Shown here piece by piece: positions 7,622 through 16,810 of a DNA stretch of 64,000 nucleotides (positions are counted from its first letter, which is position 1; each line of letters starts with the position of its first letter). Source of the stretch: Scleromatobacter humisilvae (GTDB lineage Bacteria; Pseudomonadota; Gammaproteobacteria; Burkholderiales; Burkholderiaceae_C); NCBI RefSeq assembly GCF_023231945.1, contig NZ_JAJLJH010000001.1, positions 682,001 through 746,000 on the forward strand, read 5' to 3'. Made by a program: the position numbers and the translations under genes. The notes under the pieces were generated by a model, which saw nothing but the letters and a program-made list of their open reading frames with translations, had not been told where the DNA came from and did no database searches.

Positions 7622-8758
7622 ATGCTGCTGAAACTTCGCCTGTGCGCATTGATTGCGCTGAGCCTCGCGGCCGGCTTCGCGACCGCCGACGACAGCCATC
7701 GTGGCCGCGACCCCGCGCCCCCGAAGGTGATCCTCGACACCGACTTCAACACCATCAGCGACGACGGCCAGGCGCTCGCGATGCTGGCGCAGCTCGACGC
7801 CGCCGGCAAGCTGGACCTGCTGGGCGTCACGGTCGCGACCGGCAACGCGTGGCTCGAGCAGGAGACCTCGGACGCGCTGAAGGCCGTCGAGCGGCTCGGC
7901 ATCGATCGCTCGGTGGGCGTCTACGTGGGCGCGAAATATCCGCTGCTGCACGACTACGACGCGTACCTCGACGAGGTCGCGCGGTTCGGCGCGCCGATCG
8001 ACTACGTCGGCGCCTTCGCGAGCCCGCCGCCCACTTCGCCGGGCGACATCGTCGCTCCGCCGGACGGCTTCGCAACCCACACGCGGCCGCAGCGGCAACA
8101 CGCGGTCGACTTCCTCATCGAGCAGATCCACCGCTACCCCCACCAGGTATCGATCCTGGAGATCGCGCCGCCCACCAACCTCGCGATGGCCATCCGCAAG
8201 GACCCGGGCATCGTGCCGCTGATCAAGCAGGTGGTGACGATGGCCGGACAGATCTACGTCGCCGGCAATGCCTACAACGACGTCGCCGAGTTCAACTGGT
8301 GGACCGATCCGGAGTCGGTGAAGATCGTGCTGCGCGCCGCGGTGCCCAAGGTGATCCTGCCGCTGGACCTGACCAACGACGTGCCCCTGACCAAGCCGGT
8401 GTACCTGCAGATCGCAAACCACCGGCCGGTCACGCCGATCACCAAGCTGTACACCGACGCGTACGCCCCCTTCTTCGGCTCGGCCCCGGCGCCGTATCCG
8501 CTCTACATCTGGGACACCACGGCGCTCGCCTACCTGGTCGACCCGACGTTCGCCACCTCGACGCGCGACCTGTGGGTGGACATGAGCACCACCTTCGACG
8601 CCAACTACGGCAAGTCCATCGTCTACGACAGCAATCCGACGCCCACGATCCCGCTGCTGCAGCCGTCGAAGGTCGTGTTCGCGTTCGACACCGCGCGCTT
8701 CTACGCGTTCTACGTCGACCTGCTGACCCGGCCCGTGCCCGTGCATGGCGGTCGCTGA
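7622..8758 (+). CDS. Exported inosine/uridine-preferring nucleoside hydrolase
   Basis: A 378-residue secreted enzyme of the nucleoside N-ribohydrolase family, which cleaves nucleosides to base and ribose. The signal peptide is MLLKLRLCALIALSLAAGFA. The calcium-binding motif appears as DTDFNTISDDGQAL, a variant with two residues inserted relative to classic DTDxxxDDA. Further family blocks are TVATGNAWLEQ and ILEIAPPTNLAMAI. The ATG at 7622 follows GGGAGACAAG and gives the signal peptide; in-frame sequence upstream is Arg-rich and not part of the gene. Its end overlaps the convergent DUF1801 gene by 49 bases. Likely periplasmic nucleoside salvage. Confidence 0.85.
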   Translation: MLLKLRLCALIALSLAAGFATADDSHRGRDPAPPKVILDTDFNTISDDGQALAMLAQLDAAGKLDLLGVTVATGNAWLEQETSDALKAVERLGIDRSVGVYVGAKYPLLHDYDAYLDEVARFGAPIDYVGAFASPPPTSPGDIVAPPDGFATHTRPQRQHAVDFLIEQIHRYPHQVSILEIAPPTNLAMAIRKDPGIVPLIKQVVTMAGQIYVAGNAYNDVAEFNWWTDPESVKIVLRAAVPKVILPLDLTNDVPLTKPVYLQIANHRPVTPITKLYTDAYAPFFGSAPAPYPLYIWDTTALAYLVDPTFATSTRDLWVDMSTTFDANYGKSIVYDSNPTPTIPLLQPSKVVFAFDTARFYAFYVDLLTRPVPVHGGR

Positions 8759-9150
8759 GCCGATTGGCGCGTCTGCATGTCGGCGTGGGCGTCCGCGATC
8801 AGGCGACGCAACGCCGCGTCGTCGACCTCGCGCCCCGGCACCAGCTTCACGTGCCGCATGAACCTGCCCGCGCCCTGCAGCAGCGCCGCGGGGTCGGTCA
8901 GCTCGTTGCCGTGGAAGAAGCCGAGATTGACGTGCCCGGTGAACGCATCCACGTAGGCGAACGCGGCATCGCCGACGCAGGCGGTCGGCTGGCCGTCGTG
9001 CAGCAGTTCGTGGATGTCGTCGCCGCTTGCTCGCAGCACGTCGAACCAGTGCCGCGCGAGCGCGCCCAGCTCGCCGGGATGCGTGTCGAACCACGCCGCG
9101 ACCGCGGGATCGCGGCGGGCCGCTGCAGGGAATCGGAACAGGCGCTGCAT
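8710..9150 (-). CDS. DUF1801 domain protein
   Basis: A 146-residue cytoplasmic protein resembling the DUF1801/YdhG-like family: a helical start (WFDTHPGELGALARHWFDVL), then GQPTACVGDAAFAYVDAFTGHVNLGFFHG and a GRFMRHVKL segment. The last 20 residues overlap the end of the nucleoside hydrolase and look unlike the family, so the true C-terminus may have been extended by stop loss. No close functional partner is visible. Biochemical role unknown. Confidence 0.65.
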   Translation of the reverse strand: MQRLFRFPAAARRDPAVAAWFDTHPGELGALARHWFDVLRASGDDIHELLHDGQPTACVGDAAFAYVDAFTGHVNLGFFHGNELTDPAALLQGAGRFMRHVKLVPGREVDDAALRRLIADAHADMQTRQSAQRPPCTGTGRVSRST

Positions 9151-9175
9151 CCCCCGATTCTGCAGCGGCGCGGCC

Positions 9176-10810
9176 TCAGCGCGCGCGGCGCAGCAGGTTC
9201 GGGTACGCGCTCGCGGTCAGCGCCAGCGTGCCCGACGCGGTCGCCACGACCGCGGGCGTGCGGTCGCTCGGCCCCGTCGTGGCGCGGCCGAGGGCCGAGT
9301 GGAAGTTCGTGCCCCAGCTGAGCACGCGGCCGTCGCGGCCGAGCGCGTAGCTGTCGGAATAGCTCGCCGCGATGGAGACGATGTCGGTGAAGCCGGCGAC
9401 GCTGCCGGCCTCTGACACCGTCACGTGCGGCACGCCGGTGGAGTTCAGCACGGGCGCGCCCGCGCCGTCGCCCAGCTGGCCGTCCGAGGAGACGCCCCAG
9501 GCGAGGACGCGTCCATCGAGATCGAGCGCCAGCGCGTGCCAGCCGCCGGCCGCCACCATCGCGATGCGGGTCAGGTTGCCGCCCGCGGCCTGCACCTGGA
9601 TCGCCACGGCGCTCGAGCCGCCGACGTTGCCGCGACCGAGCTGGCCGTCGGCGTTGCTGCCCCAGGCCCAGACGCTGCCGTCCGCGGCCAGCGCGAGGCT
9701 GAAGTTGTAGCCGGCCGAGACCTGCACGATGCCGTCCAGCGGCGAGCCGTCGGCGCGCACGACGTAGGCGGGCACCGTCGCCGGCGTGTTGGTCGCCGCG
9801 CCGTGCCCGAGCGAGCCGGGGTCGGTGTCGAAGCCCCACGACAGCACGTGGCCGTCGTCGGTCAGCGCGAGCGCGTAGTTCCAGCCGGCCGACACCGCCG
9901 CCACGTGGCCCAGCGGCGTCTTGCCGTCGGTGCCCACCGTCTGCACCGGCAGCAGCGAATCGCCGGCCGTGCCGTTGCCGGTGTAGTCGCCCCAGCTCAG
10001 CACCGAGCCGTCGTCGATCAGGGCCACGCCGTTCTCGTCGCCGAGCTCGATCTGCACGATGTGCTGCAGCGTCGCGTGCGACGTCAGGTCAACCACTGCC
10101 ACCGGCACGAGCGTCGCCCCGGCGTTCACCGTGCTGCCCAGTTCCCTGAAGCTGTCGTCGCCCCAGGCCCACGCGGTGCCGTCCTTGAGCAGCACGGCCC
10201 CGGCCTCCTGGCCCATCGAGGCCTGCATGACGCCGGCCCACGGCGTGCCGGCCGCGTTCTTCGCCGGCGTGGCGACGGCGAGGAACGGCAGCGCGGCGTT
10301 GTTCGCATCCTGGTCGAGGATGCCGCCGTCGTTGTCGCCCCAGGCCGCGACGGCGCCATCGCCCGCGACGCTCAACGCCGCGTAACGCGAGACGCCATGC
10401 GCACCCGTCCAATGCCGTTGCGGCACGCCGTGCACGACGAGGCTGGCGCTGGCGCCGCCGCCGCTGACGTCGATCGTCAGGGCACCGACACGCAGCGCGG
10501 TGATCTGGCTGCAGTCCGCGCTGACCGTGACCTGCGTCGCGTCGTGCGCGGCGCACATGGTGGCCGATGCGGCGACGGCGTGGCCGCTGCCGTCCGTCAG
10601 CGTGACCGACGCCGGCTGCGCCAGGCGCCACGCGAACTCTCCGCTGGCAGGCGAGGCGAGCGTCGCGACGGCAGCGGCCGGAGGCGGGGGTGGCACCGGC
10701 GCCGGAGGCGGGGGCGAAGAGCCGCCGCCGCACGCGGCCAGCGCCGCGGTCAAGGACATCATCACTGCCACGCGGGCAAGCTCGCGCCTTCGCGCGGGCG
10801 AAACAGTCAT
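9176..10810 (-). CDS. RCC1-repeat (beta-propeller) lipoprotein
   Basis: A 544-residue exported lipoprotein. The signal peptide ends AALAAC, followed by a Gly/Ser/Pro linker (GGGSSPPPPAPVPPPPP) and an Ig-like domain (about residues 50-140). At least seven RCC1 repeats follow, marked by VAAWGDNDGG, AWAWGDDSFRELG, VLSWGDYTGNG, VLSWGFDTDPG, VWAWGSNADGQLG, VLAWGVSSDGQLG and VLSWGTNFHSALG. These repeats build a propeller used for binding; there is no catalytic signature. The ATG at 10810 follows AGGGAGT. The gene is transcribed divergently from the 2OG oxygenase. Ligand unknown. Confidence 0.85.
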   Translation of the reverse strand: MTVSPARRRELARVAVMMSLTAALAACGGGSSPPPPAPVPPPPPAAAVATLASPASGEFAWRLAQPASVTLTDGSGHAVAASATMCAAHDATQVTVSADCSQITALRVGALTIDVSGGGASASLVVHGVPQRHWTGAHGVSRYAALSVAGDGAVAAWGDNDGGILDQDANNAALPFLAVATPAKNAAGTPWAGVMQASMGQEAGAVLLKDGTAWAWGDDSFRELGSTVNAGATLVPVAVVDLTSHATLQHIVQIELGDENGVALIDDGSVLSWGDYTGNGTAGDSLLPVQTVGTDGKTPLGHVAAVSAGWNYALALTDDGHVLSWGFDTDPGSLGHGAATNTPATVPAYVVRADGSPLDGIVQVSAGYNFSLALAADGSVWAWGSNADGQLGRGNVGGSSAVAIQVQAAGGNLTRIAMVAAGGWHALALDLDGRVLAWGVSSDGQLGDGAGAPVLNSTGVPHVTVSEAGSVAGFTDIVSIAASYSDSYALGRDGRVLSWGTNFHSALGRATTGPSDRTPAVVATASGTLALTASAYPNLLRRAR

Positions 10811-10914
10811 CGTCAAAATGGATACTCCCTGAGATTCGTCGTGAGTGCCGGGCGGCACCCCGAGCCTTTGAAGGCCGCGCGATTCTAGGAGCCGCCGGCC
10901 GTCGTCCTTGGGGA

Positions 10915-10941
10915 TTGACGGCGCATCGAGCCGCCTAGAAT
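10915..10941 (+). promoter_or_regulatory. Sigma-70-type promoter, probably leaderless, for 2OG oxygenase
   Basis: TTGACG (10915-10920), 15 bases, TAGAAT (10936-10941), then CCTGCA and the ATG at 10948. Initiation about seven bases after the -10 would fall on the A of the start codon, and no ribosome site is present. Confidence 0.5.
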
Positions 10942-10947
10942 CCTGCA

Positions 10948-11646
10948 ATGTCCACAGTCGATTTCATCGAGGTCTACGACGACGCGCTGTCCGCGCAGAG
11001 CTGCCAGGCGTTGATCGAGCGCTTCGAGCGCAGCGGCCAGGCGCGGCGTGGCGCGACGGGCGGCGGGGTCGACGTCGCGCTCAAGGACAGCTGGGACATC
11101 CAGCTCGACGCCTCGCCCGGCTGGGTCGACGCCCGCCAGCAATTGAACGACGCCGCCGCGCGCGGCCTGCGCCACTACCTGCGCCGCTTCGCGCACGTCG
11201 CGCTCGCGCCGCTGCAGCTCAAGATGAAGGACCCGGCCAGCGGCGAGCTGCGGCCGCTGGACGCGGGCGCCGTCGCCGCGCTGAGCGACGACCTGCTCGA
11301 TGGCCTCGTCGCCAAGGTGTTCCGCCCGGGCGGCATCAACATCCAGAAGTACATCGCCGGCCAGGGCGGCTATCCGTACTGGCACTCCGAGCAATACCCG
11401 AAGCGCGACAGCGGCGAGGCGCTGCACCGCGCCGTGCTGTGGACGATCTACCTCAACGACGGCTTCGACGCCGGCGAGACGGAGTTCCTCTACCAGCAGC
11501 GCAAGGTCGCGCCGCGCACCGGCAGCCTGCTGATCGCGCCGACCGGCTTCACGCACACGCACCGCGGCAACCGGCCCGAGGGCGGCGACAAGTACATCGC
11601 GACGAGCTGGATCCTGTACCAGCGGGCCGAGCAGCTCTACGCGTAG
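10948..11646 (+). CDS. 2-oxoglutarate/Fe(II)-dependent oxygenase, prolyl 4-hydroxylase-like
   Basis: A 232-residue cytoplasmic protein with the double-stranded beta-helix signature of prolyl-4-hydroxylase-type dioxygenases. The iron ligands appear as YWHSEQYP (H-x-E rather than the usual H-x-D) and FTHTHRGN. A downstream basic 2OG-binding segment, GDKYIATSW, follows. ALHRAVLWTIYLNDGFDAGETEF matches the family core. There is no signal peptide, and the substrate is unknown. The start codon sits directly behind a promoter-like TAGAAT with no ribosome site. Confidence 0.8.
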   Translation: MSTVDFIEVYDDALSAQSCQALIERFERSGQARRGATGGGVDVALKDSWDIQLDASPGWVDARQQLNDAAARGLRHYLRRFAHVALAPLQLKMKDPASGELRPLDAGAVAALSDDLLDGLVAKVFRPGGINIQKYIAGQGGYPYWHSEQYPKRDSGEALHRAVLWTIYLNDGFDAGETEFLYQQRKVAPRTGSLLIAPTGFTHTHRGNRPEGGDKYIATSWILYQRAEQLYA

Positions 11647-11648
11647 AG

Positions 11649-12284
11649 CTACTCGCCCACCAGTCCGTTGCGGATCGCGTAGACCGTCAGCTCGGAGTTG
11701 TTGGTCAGCGCCAGCTTCTCCAGCACGCGCGCCCGGTAGACGCTCACCGTCTTGGGCGACAGCGTGAGCTCGTTGGCGATGTCCGACAACCGCTTGCCCG
11801 AGGCGATCATCACGAGCGTCTGCAGCTCACGGTCGGACAGCTTCTCGTGCGCGTGCGCGACCTCGGGCGCGGTCAGGCTCTCGACCAGCATCTGCGCGAT
11901 GTCGGGCGTGACGAACTTGCGGCCCTGCGACACGGTGCGCACCGCCGTCACCAGCTGCTGCGGGTCGCCGCCCTTGTTGACGTAGCCGTAGGCACCGGCG
12001 CGCAGCGCGCGGATGGCGTACTGGTCTTCCGGGTACATGCTGCAGATCAGCACCTTCATCGTGGCGCCCTCGTCCTTCAGCACGGCCAGGACGTCCAGGC
12101 CGCTGCGGCCCGGCATGTTGATGTCCAGCACCAGCACGTCGCAGGGCGTGCCGCGCAGCAGGCCGCGCAGCTCGGAGTAGTCGCCGGCCTCGCCGACCAC
12201 CTGGATGTCGGGCGCGTCGGACAAGGTGTCGCGGATGCCGCGCCGGATCAGCGCGTGGTCGTCGCAGAGGATGACGCGGATCAT
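11649..12284 (-). CDS. NarL/FixJ-family response regulator
   Basis: A 211-residue two-domain regulator. The receiver has D8/D9, the phospho-site D54 (LVLDINMPGRSG) and K in YGYVNKGG. The C-terminal LuxR-type helix-turn-helix reads KLSDRELQTLVMIASGKRLSDIANELTLSPKTVSVYRARVLEKL. It overlaps the upstream kinase gene by four bases (ATGA), so the pair is coupled and is almost certainly cognate. The ending KLALTNNSELTVYAIRNGLV is typical of UvrY/NarL-type regulators. Target genes are not evident nearby. Confidence 0.93.
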   Translation of the reverse strand: MIRVILCDDHALIRRGIRDTLSDAPDIQVVGEAGDYSELRGLLRGTPCDVLVLDINMPGRSGLDVLAVLKDEGATMKVLICSMYPEDQYAIRALRAGAYGYVNKGGDPQQLVTAVRTVSQGRKFVTPDIAQMLVESLTAPEVAHAHEKLSDRELQTLVMIASGKRLSDIANELTLSPKTVSVYRARVLEKLALTNNSELTVYAIRNGLVGE

Positions 12285-13459
12285 AGGGTTCCCCAGACCG
12301 ACGGATCGGCGGAATCTTCGAAGGGCGGACGCGTGTCTTCCGCGTCCGGCCCGAACTCGGACGAGTAGCCGTGCGCGTCGGCGGACAGCGGCACCGACAG
12401 GATCAGCGTCGTGCCCTGGTGGCTGCTGGAGAGGTCGACCCAGCCGCCCACCGTCGACGCCCGCTCGTGCAGGCCGCGGATGCCGAAGCTGCGCGCCTTG
12501 GCCAGATCGGCGTCGCGCAGGCCCACGCCGTTGTCGCTGATCTCGAGCGACAGCACGCCGCCGGCCAGCGACAGGTCGACGCTGACCCGCGAGGCGTTGG
12601 CGTGCTTGGTGATGTTGGTGAGCGCCTCCTGCGCCGTGCGGTATGCCACCAGCGGCACGCCCGACGGCAGCTGCATCGCCTCGTGGCTGGTGCGGAAGGT
12701 GCACGTGACGCCGGTGCGCTTCTCGAAGCGCGCGCCCATCCACTGCAGCGCGGCCACCAGGCCCTGCTCCAGGATGGCCGGGTGCAGGTTGTGCATGATC
12801 CGCTTGCTGGACTCGATGGCGTGAGTGACCACTTCGAGCGCGGCCTGGGCACGCTGCTGCACCTGCGCGTCCTTCGAGTGCCGAAGGATCCAGGCGATGT
12901 CGAACTTCAGCGCCGTCAGCGAGCCGCCGACGTCGTCGTGGATCTCGCGCGCGATCGCGGCGCGCTCGTTGTCGACGCTGGTCTGCAGATGCTGCGCGAG
13001 CTCGGACAGCCGCTGCCGCGACTGCGCCAGCTGCTGGTCGGCCGTCTCGCGCGCCAGCCGCGCCTCGTGCGCGTCGATCGCGTGTTCGACCGCCGGCGCG
13101 AGGCGGGCGAGGTTGGCCTTGAGCAGGTAGTCGCTGGCGCCGTTGCGCATCGCCGCCACCGCCACGTCCTCGCCGATCTCGCCCGAGATCAGGATGAAGG
13201 GCAGCGGGCGATCGAGCGACTTGACGATGTCGAGCGCGGCCAGGCCGGAGAAGCCGGGCACGTTGAAGTCGGACAGGACGATGTCCCAGGGCAGTTCCAG
13301 CGCGGCGCGGAAGGCCGGCTCGGAATCGACCCGCATCGACTCGACGTGCGCGCCGCCGCGGCGCAGGTGCGCCATCTCGAGCTCGTGGTCGAGCTCGGAG
13401 TCTTCCAGGTGCAGCACGCGCAGCGAAGTTCGGCGGGCCGGCGCGGAATGGGATGGCAT
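12281..13459 (-). CDS. Cytoplasmic hybrid receiver-histidine kinase (HisKA_3)
   Basis: A 392-residue protein with no membrane segment. It has an N-terminal receiver domain (D20, phospho-site D64 in VLSDFNVPGFSG, and K in YLLKANL), a helical linker/coiled coil (residues 125-165), a HisKA_3 dimerisation box with H174 in AAIAREIHDDVGGSL, and a HATPase domain (TAQEALTNITKHANAS, ISDNGVGL, GIRGLHERASTVGG). Input probably arrives by phosphorylation of its own receiver from another kinase. The ATG at 13459 (MPSHSAPARR) is favoured over one 33 bases upstream, by family-like length. It is coupled to the NarL-type regulator. Confidence 0.9.
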   Translation of the reverse strand: MPSHSAPARRTSLRVLHLEDSELDHELEMAHLRRGGAHVESMRVDSEPAFRAALELPWDIVLSDFNVPGFSGLAALDIVKSLDRPLPFILISGEIGEDVAVAAMRNGASDYLLKANLARLAPAVEHAIDAHEARLARETADQQLAQSRQRLSELAQHLQTSVDNERAAIAREIHDDVGGSLTALKFDIAWILRHSKDAQVQQRAQAALEVVTHAIESSKRIMHNLHPAILEQGLVAALQWMGARFEKRTGVTCTFRTSHEAMQLPSGVPLVAYRTAQEALTNITKHANASRVSVDLSLAGGVLSLEISDNGVGLRDADLAKARSFGIRGLHERASTVGGWVDLSSSHQGTTLILSVPLSADAHGYSSEFGPDAEDTRPPFEDSADPSVWGTL

Positions 13460-13701
13460 GTGGGTGAGTGTAGCCGCCGGTTTCGCGGGCACCCGGGCGC
13501 CGAGACGGGGCTTCGGATGCCAAAAAGGTCACCCCGCAAGCCGACTCGGCCACGGTTGGGGAGAAAAGGATGGGGTTTTCTGTCGTGATCTCCTCAATGT
13601 TCGGGGGTCATGTGCCGAAGAATCAAGCGCAATCCCCACGGGTTCACAAGGCGCGACCGATGCCTTGCCCGAAGAACACAACATCCATGCTTGGAGCCAC
13701 G

Positions 13702-14160
13702 ATGCTGACGAGTGACGCCCAGACCCCATCGCCTGGCGGAGGCCTTCCTCTGGTCGCTGCGGCCGATCTTCAGGATCACCTGATGGTCGCCTCGCACGAC
13801 CTCGAGCGCCTGCAGCGCCTGCTCGAGGATGCCGGCGAGGCGCTGATGGGTCATTTCTACGGTGCGTCGAACCAGATGAACGTGCTGAGGGACGAAGCGC
13901 CCAAGGTCAATCTCGACACCGCGCCGATCAAGGAAGCGCTGCAAGCCCTGGCCGGCGCGATCACCGCGCTGCAGTTCCAGGACATGGCGACGCAGCTGAT
14001 CGCGCACACCCAACGCCGCCTGCGCAACTGCGCGGACCGGATCGCGCGAGACGCCATGGGCGACGACGAGGATGGCGAAGCCATCGTCGAGGACGCTCCG
14101 ATGCGGCCCAACCCCGTGACGCAGGACGAGATGGACGCTGGCTCCATCGACCTGTTCTGA
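13702..14160 (+). CDS. CheZ-like chemotaxis-associated protein
   Basis: A 152-residue helical protein heading the second chemotaxis cluster. The segment LQALAGAITALQFQDMATQLIAHTQRRL (written in parts: LQFQDMATQL, then IAHTQRRL) resembles the phosphatase helix of CheZ (AQDFHDLTGQVV in this window's CheZ). The C-terminus MDAGSIDLF resembles the acidic-hydrophobic CheZ tail that binds CheY. The ATG at 13702 follows TTGGAGCC at good spacing; upstream in-frame sequence looks like leader. cheY follows 46 bases downstream. It may be a truncated CheZ paralogue acting on the neighbouring CheY; phosphatase activity is inference. Confidence 0.65.
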   Translation: MLTSDAQTPSPGGGLPLVAAADLQDHLMVASHDLERLQRLLEDAGEALMGHFYGASNQMNVLRDEAPKVNLDTAPIKEALQALAGAITALQFQDMATQLIAHTQRRLRNCADRIARDAMGDDEDGEAIVEDAPMRPNPVTQDEMDAGSIDLF

Positions 14161-14206
14161 CTCCCTCCTTTTCAGCCCTTATTCAAGACCCTTCCGGAGA
14201 ACTGCA

Positions 14207-14569
14207 ATGCACACGATTCTTGCCGTGGACGACAGCCCCTCGATGCGCCAGATGGTGGCGTTCACCCTGAAGAACGCCGGTTTCAACGTCGTTGAAGCCG
14301 TCGACGGCCAGGATGCCTTCGAGAAGTCCAGCCAGCGCGACTACAACCTCGTCCTGACCGACCAGAACATGCCCCGCATGGACGGCATCAGCCTGACGAA
14401 GAAGCTGCGCGAGAACCCGAAGTTCAAGCAGACCCCGATCCTGATCCTGACCACCGAGTCCAGCGACCAGATGAAGATGGCCGGCCGCGCCGCGGGCGCC
14501 ACCGGCTGGCTCGTCAAGCCGTTCGATCCCGCCAAGCTGATCGAAGTCATCGGCAAGGTCGTGCGCTGA
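14207..14569 (+). CDS. CheY-like single-domain response regulator
   Basis: A 120-residue receiver with D8/D9, phospho-site D52 (VLTDQNMPRMDG), T82/T83 and K104 (GWLVKPF). It lies immediately before cheA and after the CheZ-like gene. It lacks the CheY signature of the motAB-linked copy and resembles the CheY/TsrA-type receivers that accompany Tar-type MCP clusters. It is probably phosphorylated by the adjacent CheA and may act as a phosphate sink or a second output. Confidence 0.88.
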   Translation: MHTILAVDDSPSMRQMVAFTLKNAGFNVVEAVDGQDAFEKSSQRDYNLVLTDQNMPRMDGISLTKKLRENPKFKQTPILILTTESSDQMKMAGRAAGATGWLVKPFDPAKLIEVIGKVVR

Positions 14570-14625
14570 ACGCTGCCGGAGCGCAGAGGTCAGGCCATCA
14601 GGAATCCGGATCAGGAGCAAGAGTA

Positions 14626-16746
14626 ATGGGTGAGATCAGTAACAACAGCAGCTCGGCCGGGATCGACCTGAGCCAGTTCTACCAGGTCTTCTTCGAGGAA
14701 GCCGGCGAGAACCTGGAGCTGATGGAGCAGAAGCTGCTGGAGCTCAACGTCGACGCGGCCGACGACGAGGAGATGAACGCCATCTTCCGTTGCGCGCATT
14801 CCGTCAAGGGTGGCGCCGCCACGTTCGGCTTCTCCGACGTCGCCGCGCTGACGCACCAGATGGAGACGCTGCTGGACAAGCTGCGCCGCCACGAGTTGAC
14901 CCCGACGTCCGCGATGGTCGACGTGCTGCTGGCCGCCGGCGACGCGCTGAAGGCGCAGCTGGCCGTGCACCAGGGCTCCGCGAGCAGCGCGCCCGACACC
15001 AGCGAGCTGCTGGGCCGCATCCGCGCGATGGCCGAAGGCCAGGTCCCGCCCGCCCCGGCCAAGGCCGCCGCGCCCGCGCCTGCCGCCGTCGTCAGCTCCA
15101 CGCTGAAGTCGATGCCCGTGCCGAAGGCGCAGACGCGCGCCATCGAGCTGGTCGTCGGCCCGCTGGAAAAGCCCGAGACCGCCGATGCCCTGAGCGAGCT
15201 GTTCAAGGAGATCGAGGACCTCGGCACGATCGAACCCCTGGACGGCGGCCGCGCCGCGGACGGCATGCGCCGCTTCCGCGTGGTCACGACCACCTCCGAC
15301 AGCGAACTGCTGGACCTGTTCACGTTCCATGTGGCGCGCGAACTGATCCAGATGCGCCCGACCGACCCGGGCTTCGGCTTCTTCCCGGAGAACGCCGGCG
15401 CCCCGCCGGAAGAAAACCCCGTCGATCCGGGCTACGGCTTCTTCGATCCGCTGCCCGACGCGACCCCGGCCGATGCCGCACCGGCCCCGGCCGCCGCGGA
15501 ATCGAACGACGCCGCCGCGCCGGCGCCCGTCGCCGTCGCCGCCGCACCCAAGGCCGCCGCCAAGGCCGACGCCAAGGTCGCCTCGCCCGACCAGGCCACG
15601 CTGCGCGTGTCCATCGAGAAGGTCGACCAGCTGATCAACCTCGTCGGCGAGCTCGTGATCACGCAGGCCATGCTGGCGCAGAACAGCCGCGAAGGCCAGC
15701 TGAACCAGCAGCTGCTGGCCGGCCTGACCGACCTCGAACGCAACACCCGCGACCTGCAGGAAGCGGTCATGTCGATCCGGATGATTCCGATGTCGATGGT
15801 GTTCAACCGCTTTCCGCGCATGCTGCGCGACCTCGCCGCCAAGCTCGACAAGAAGGTCGAACTGGTGACGCAGGGCGAAGCGACCGAGCTGGACAAGTCG
15901 CTCGTCGAGAAGATCACCGACCCGCTGACCCACCTGGTGCGCAACTCGTGCGACCACGGCATCGAACTGCCGGCCGAACGTCTGGCCAAGGGCAAGCCCG
16001 AGCACGGCACGATCACGCTGGTCGCGTCGCATCAGGGCGGCTCCATCGTCATCGAGGTGCGCGACGACGGCAAGGGCCTGTCGCGCCAGAAGCTGATCAG
16101 CAAGGCCCGCGAGCGCGGCATCGACGCGCCCGATTCGATGACCGACCAGGAGGTCTACGCGCTGATCTTCGCGCCGGGCTTCTCGACGGCGGACGTGGTC
16201 ACCGACGTGTCGGGCCGCGGCGTCGGCATGGACGTGGTCAAGAAGAACATCGCCTCGCTCGGCGGCACGGTGGAGATCGACTCCGCCGAAGGCTACGGCA
16301 TGAGCGTGAAGGTTCGCCTGCCGCTGACGCTGGCCATCATGGACGGCATGTCGATCGGCGTCGGCGACGAGTGCTACATCCTGCCGCTGGCCTCGGTGGT
16401 CGAGTCGTTCCAGGTCGCCCCGGGGATGATCAAGACGATCGGCGGCTCGGGCCGCGTGGTCGAAGTGCGCGACGAGTTCATGCCCGTCATCGACCTCGAG
16501 CGCGTCTTCGAAGTGCCGCGCTTCGACTTCGAGCACGTCAGCAACATCATGGTGGTCGTCGAAGCCGAAGGGGCCCGCGTGGCGCTGCTGGTCGACGAAC
16601 TGCTGGGCCAGCAACAGGTGGTCGTGAAGAACCTGGAAGCCAACTACCGCAAGGTGCAGGACGTGTCCGGCGCCACGATCATGGGCGACGGCCGCGTCGC
16701 GCTGATCCTGGACACCGGCTCGCTCGTCCGCCGCACGCGCCATTGA
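14626..16746 (+). CDS. cheA: Chemotaxis histidine kinase CheA
   Basis: A 706-residue CheA. The Hpt (P1) domain has phospho-His H58 ([17 protein letters not shown]). A P2-like domain spans about 160-245, followed by long Ala/Pro-rich linkers and P3 dimerisation helices ([21 protein letters not shown]). The P4 ATPase carries [23 protein letters not shown] and [14 protein letters not shown], and a C-terminal P5 CheW-like domain follows. It phosphorylates CheY (and CheB elsewhere) under control of receptors. A GGAGCAAGAG ribosome site precedes the ATG. It sits between cheY and an MCP gene. Confidence 0.96.
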   Translation: MGEISNNSSSAGIDLSQFYQVFFEEAGENLELMEQKLLELNVDAADDEEMNAIFRCAHSVKGGAATFGFSDVAALTHQMETLLDKLRRHELTPTSAMVDVLLAAGDALKAQLAVHQGSASSAPDTSELLGRIRAMAEGQVPPAPAKAAAPAPAAVVSSTLKSMPVPKAQTRAIELVVGPLEKPETADALSELFKEIEDLGTIEPLDGGRAADGMRRFRVVTTTSDSELLDLFTFHVARELIQMRPTDPGFGFFPENAGAPPEENPVDPGYGFFDPLPDATPADAAPAPAAAESNDAAAPAPVAVAAAPKAAAKADAKVASPDQATLRVSIEKVDQLINLVGELVITQAMLAQNSREGQLNQQLLAGLTDLERNTRDLQEAVMSIRMIPMSMVFNRFPRMLRDLAAKLDKKVELVTQGEATELDKSLVEKITDPLTHLVRNSCDHGIELPAERLAKGKPEHGTITLVASHQGGSIVIEVRDDGKGLSRQKLISKARERGIDAPDSMTDQEVYALIFAPGFSTADVVTDVSGRGVGMDVVKKNIASLGGTVEIDSAEGYGMSVKVRLPLTLAIMDGMSIGVGDECYILPLASVVESFQVAPGMIKTIGGSGRVVEVRDEFMPVIDLERVFEVPRFDFEHVSNIMVVVEAEGARVALLVDELLGQQQVVVKNLEANYRKVQDVSGATIMGDGRVALILDTGSLVRRTRH

Positions 16747-16810
16747 GATCGAGCCCGGTCTCCGTCACGCCAACACCCTGCCCGTCACCTCGCAAAAGAA
16801 TCGAGACTCC

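Noticed and set aside
8710-8758. Frameshift between the nucleoside hydrolase and DUF1801 genes
   Set aside because: The 49-base overlap is convergent and both frames are intact through their conserved blocks, so it is an ordinary tail overlap.
14611-16743. A 710-codon open frame antisense to cheA
   Set aside because: cheA is unambiguous on the plus strand; the antisense frame is His/Asp/Arg-rich shadow sequence.
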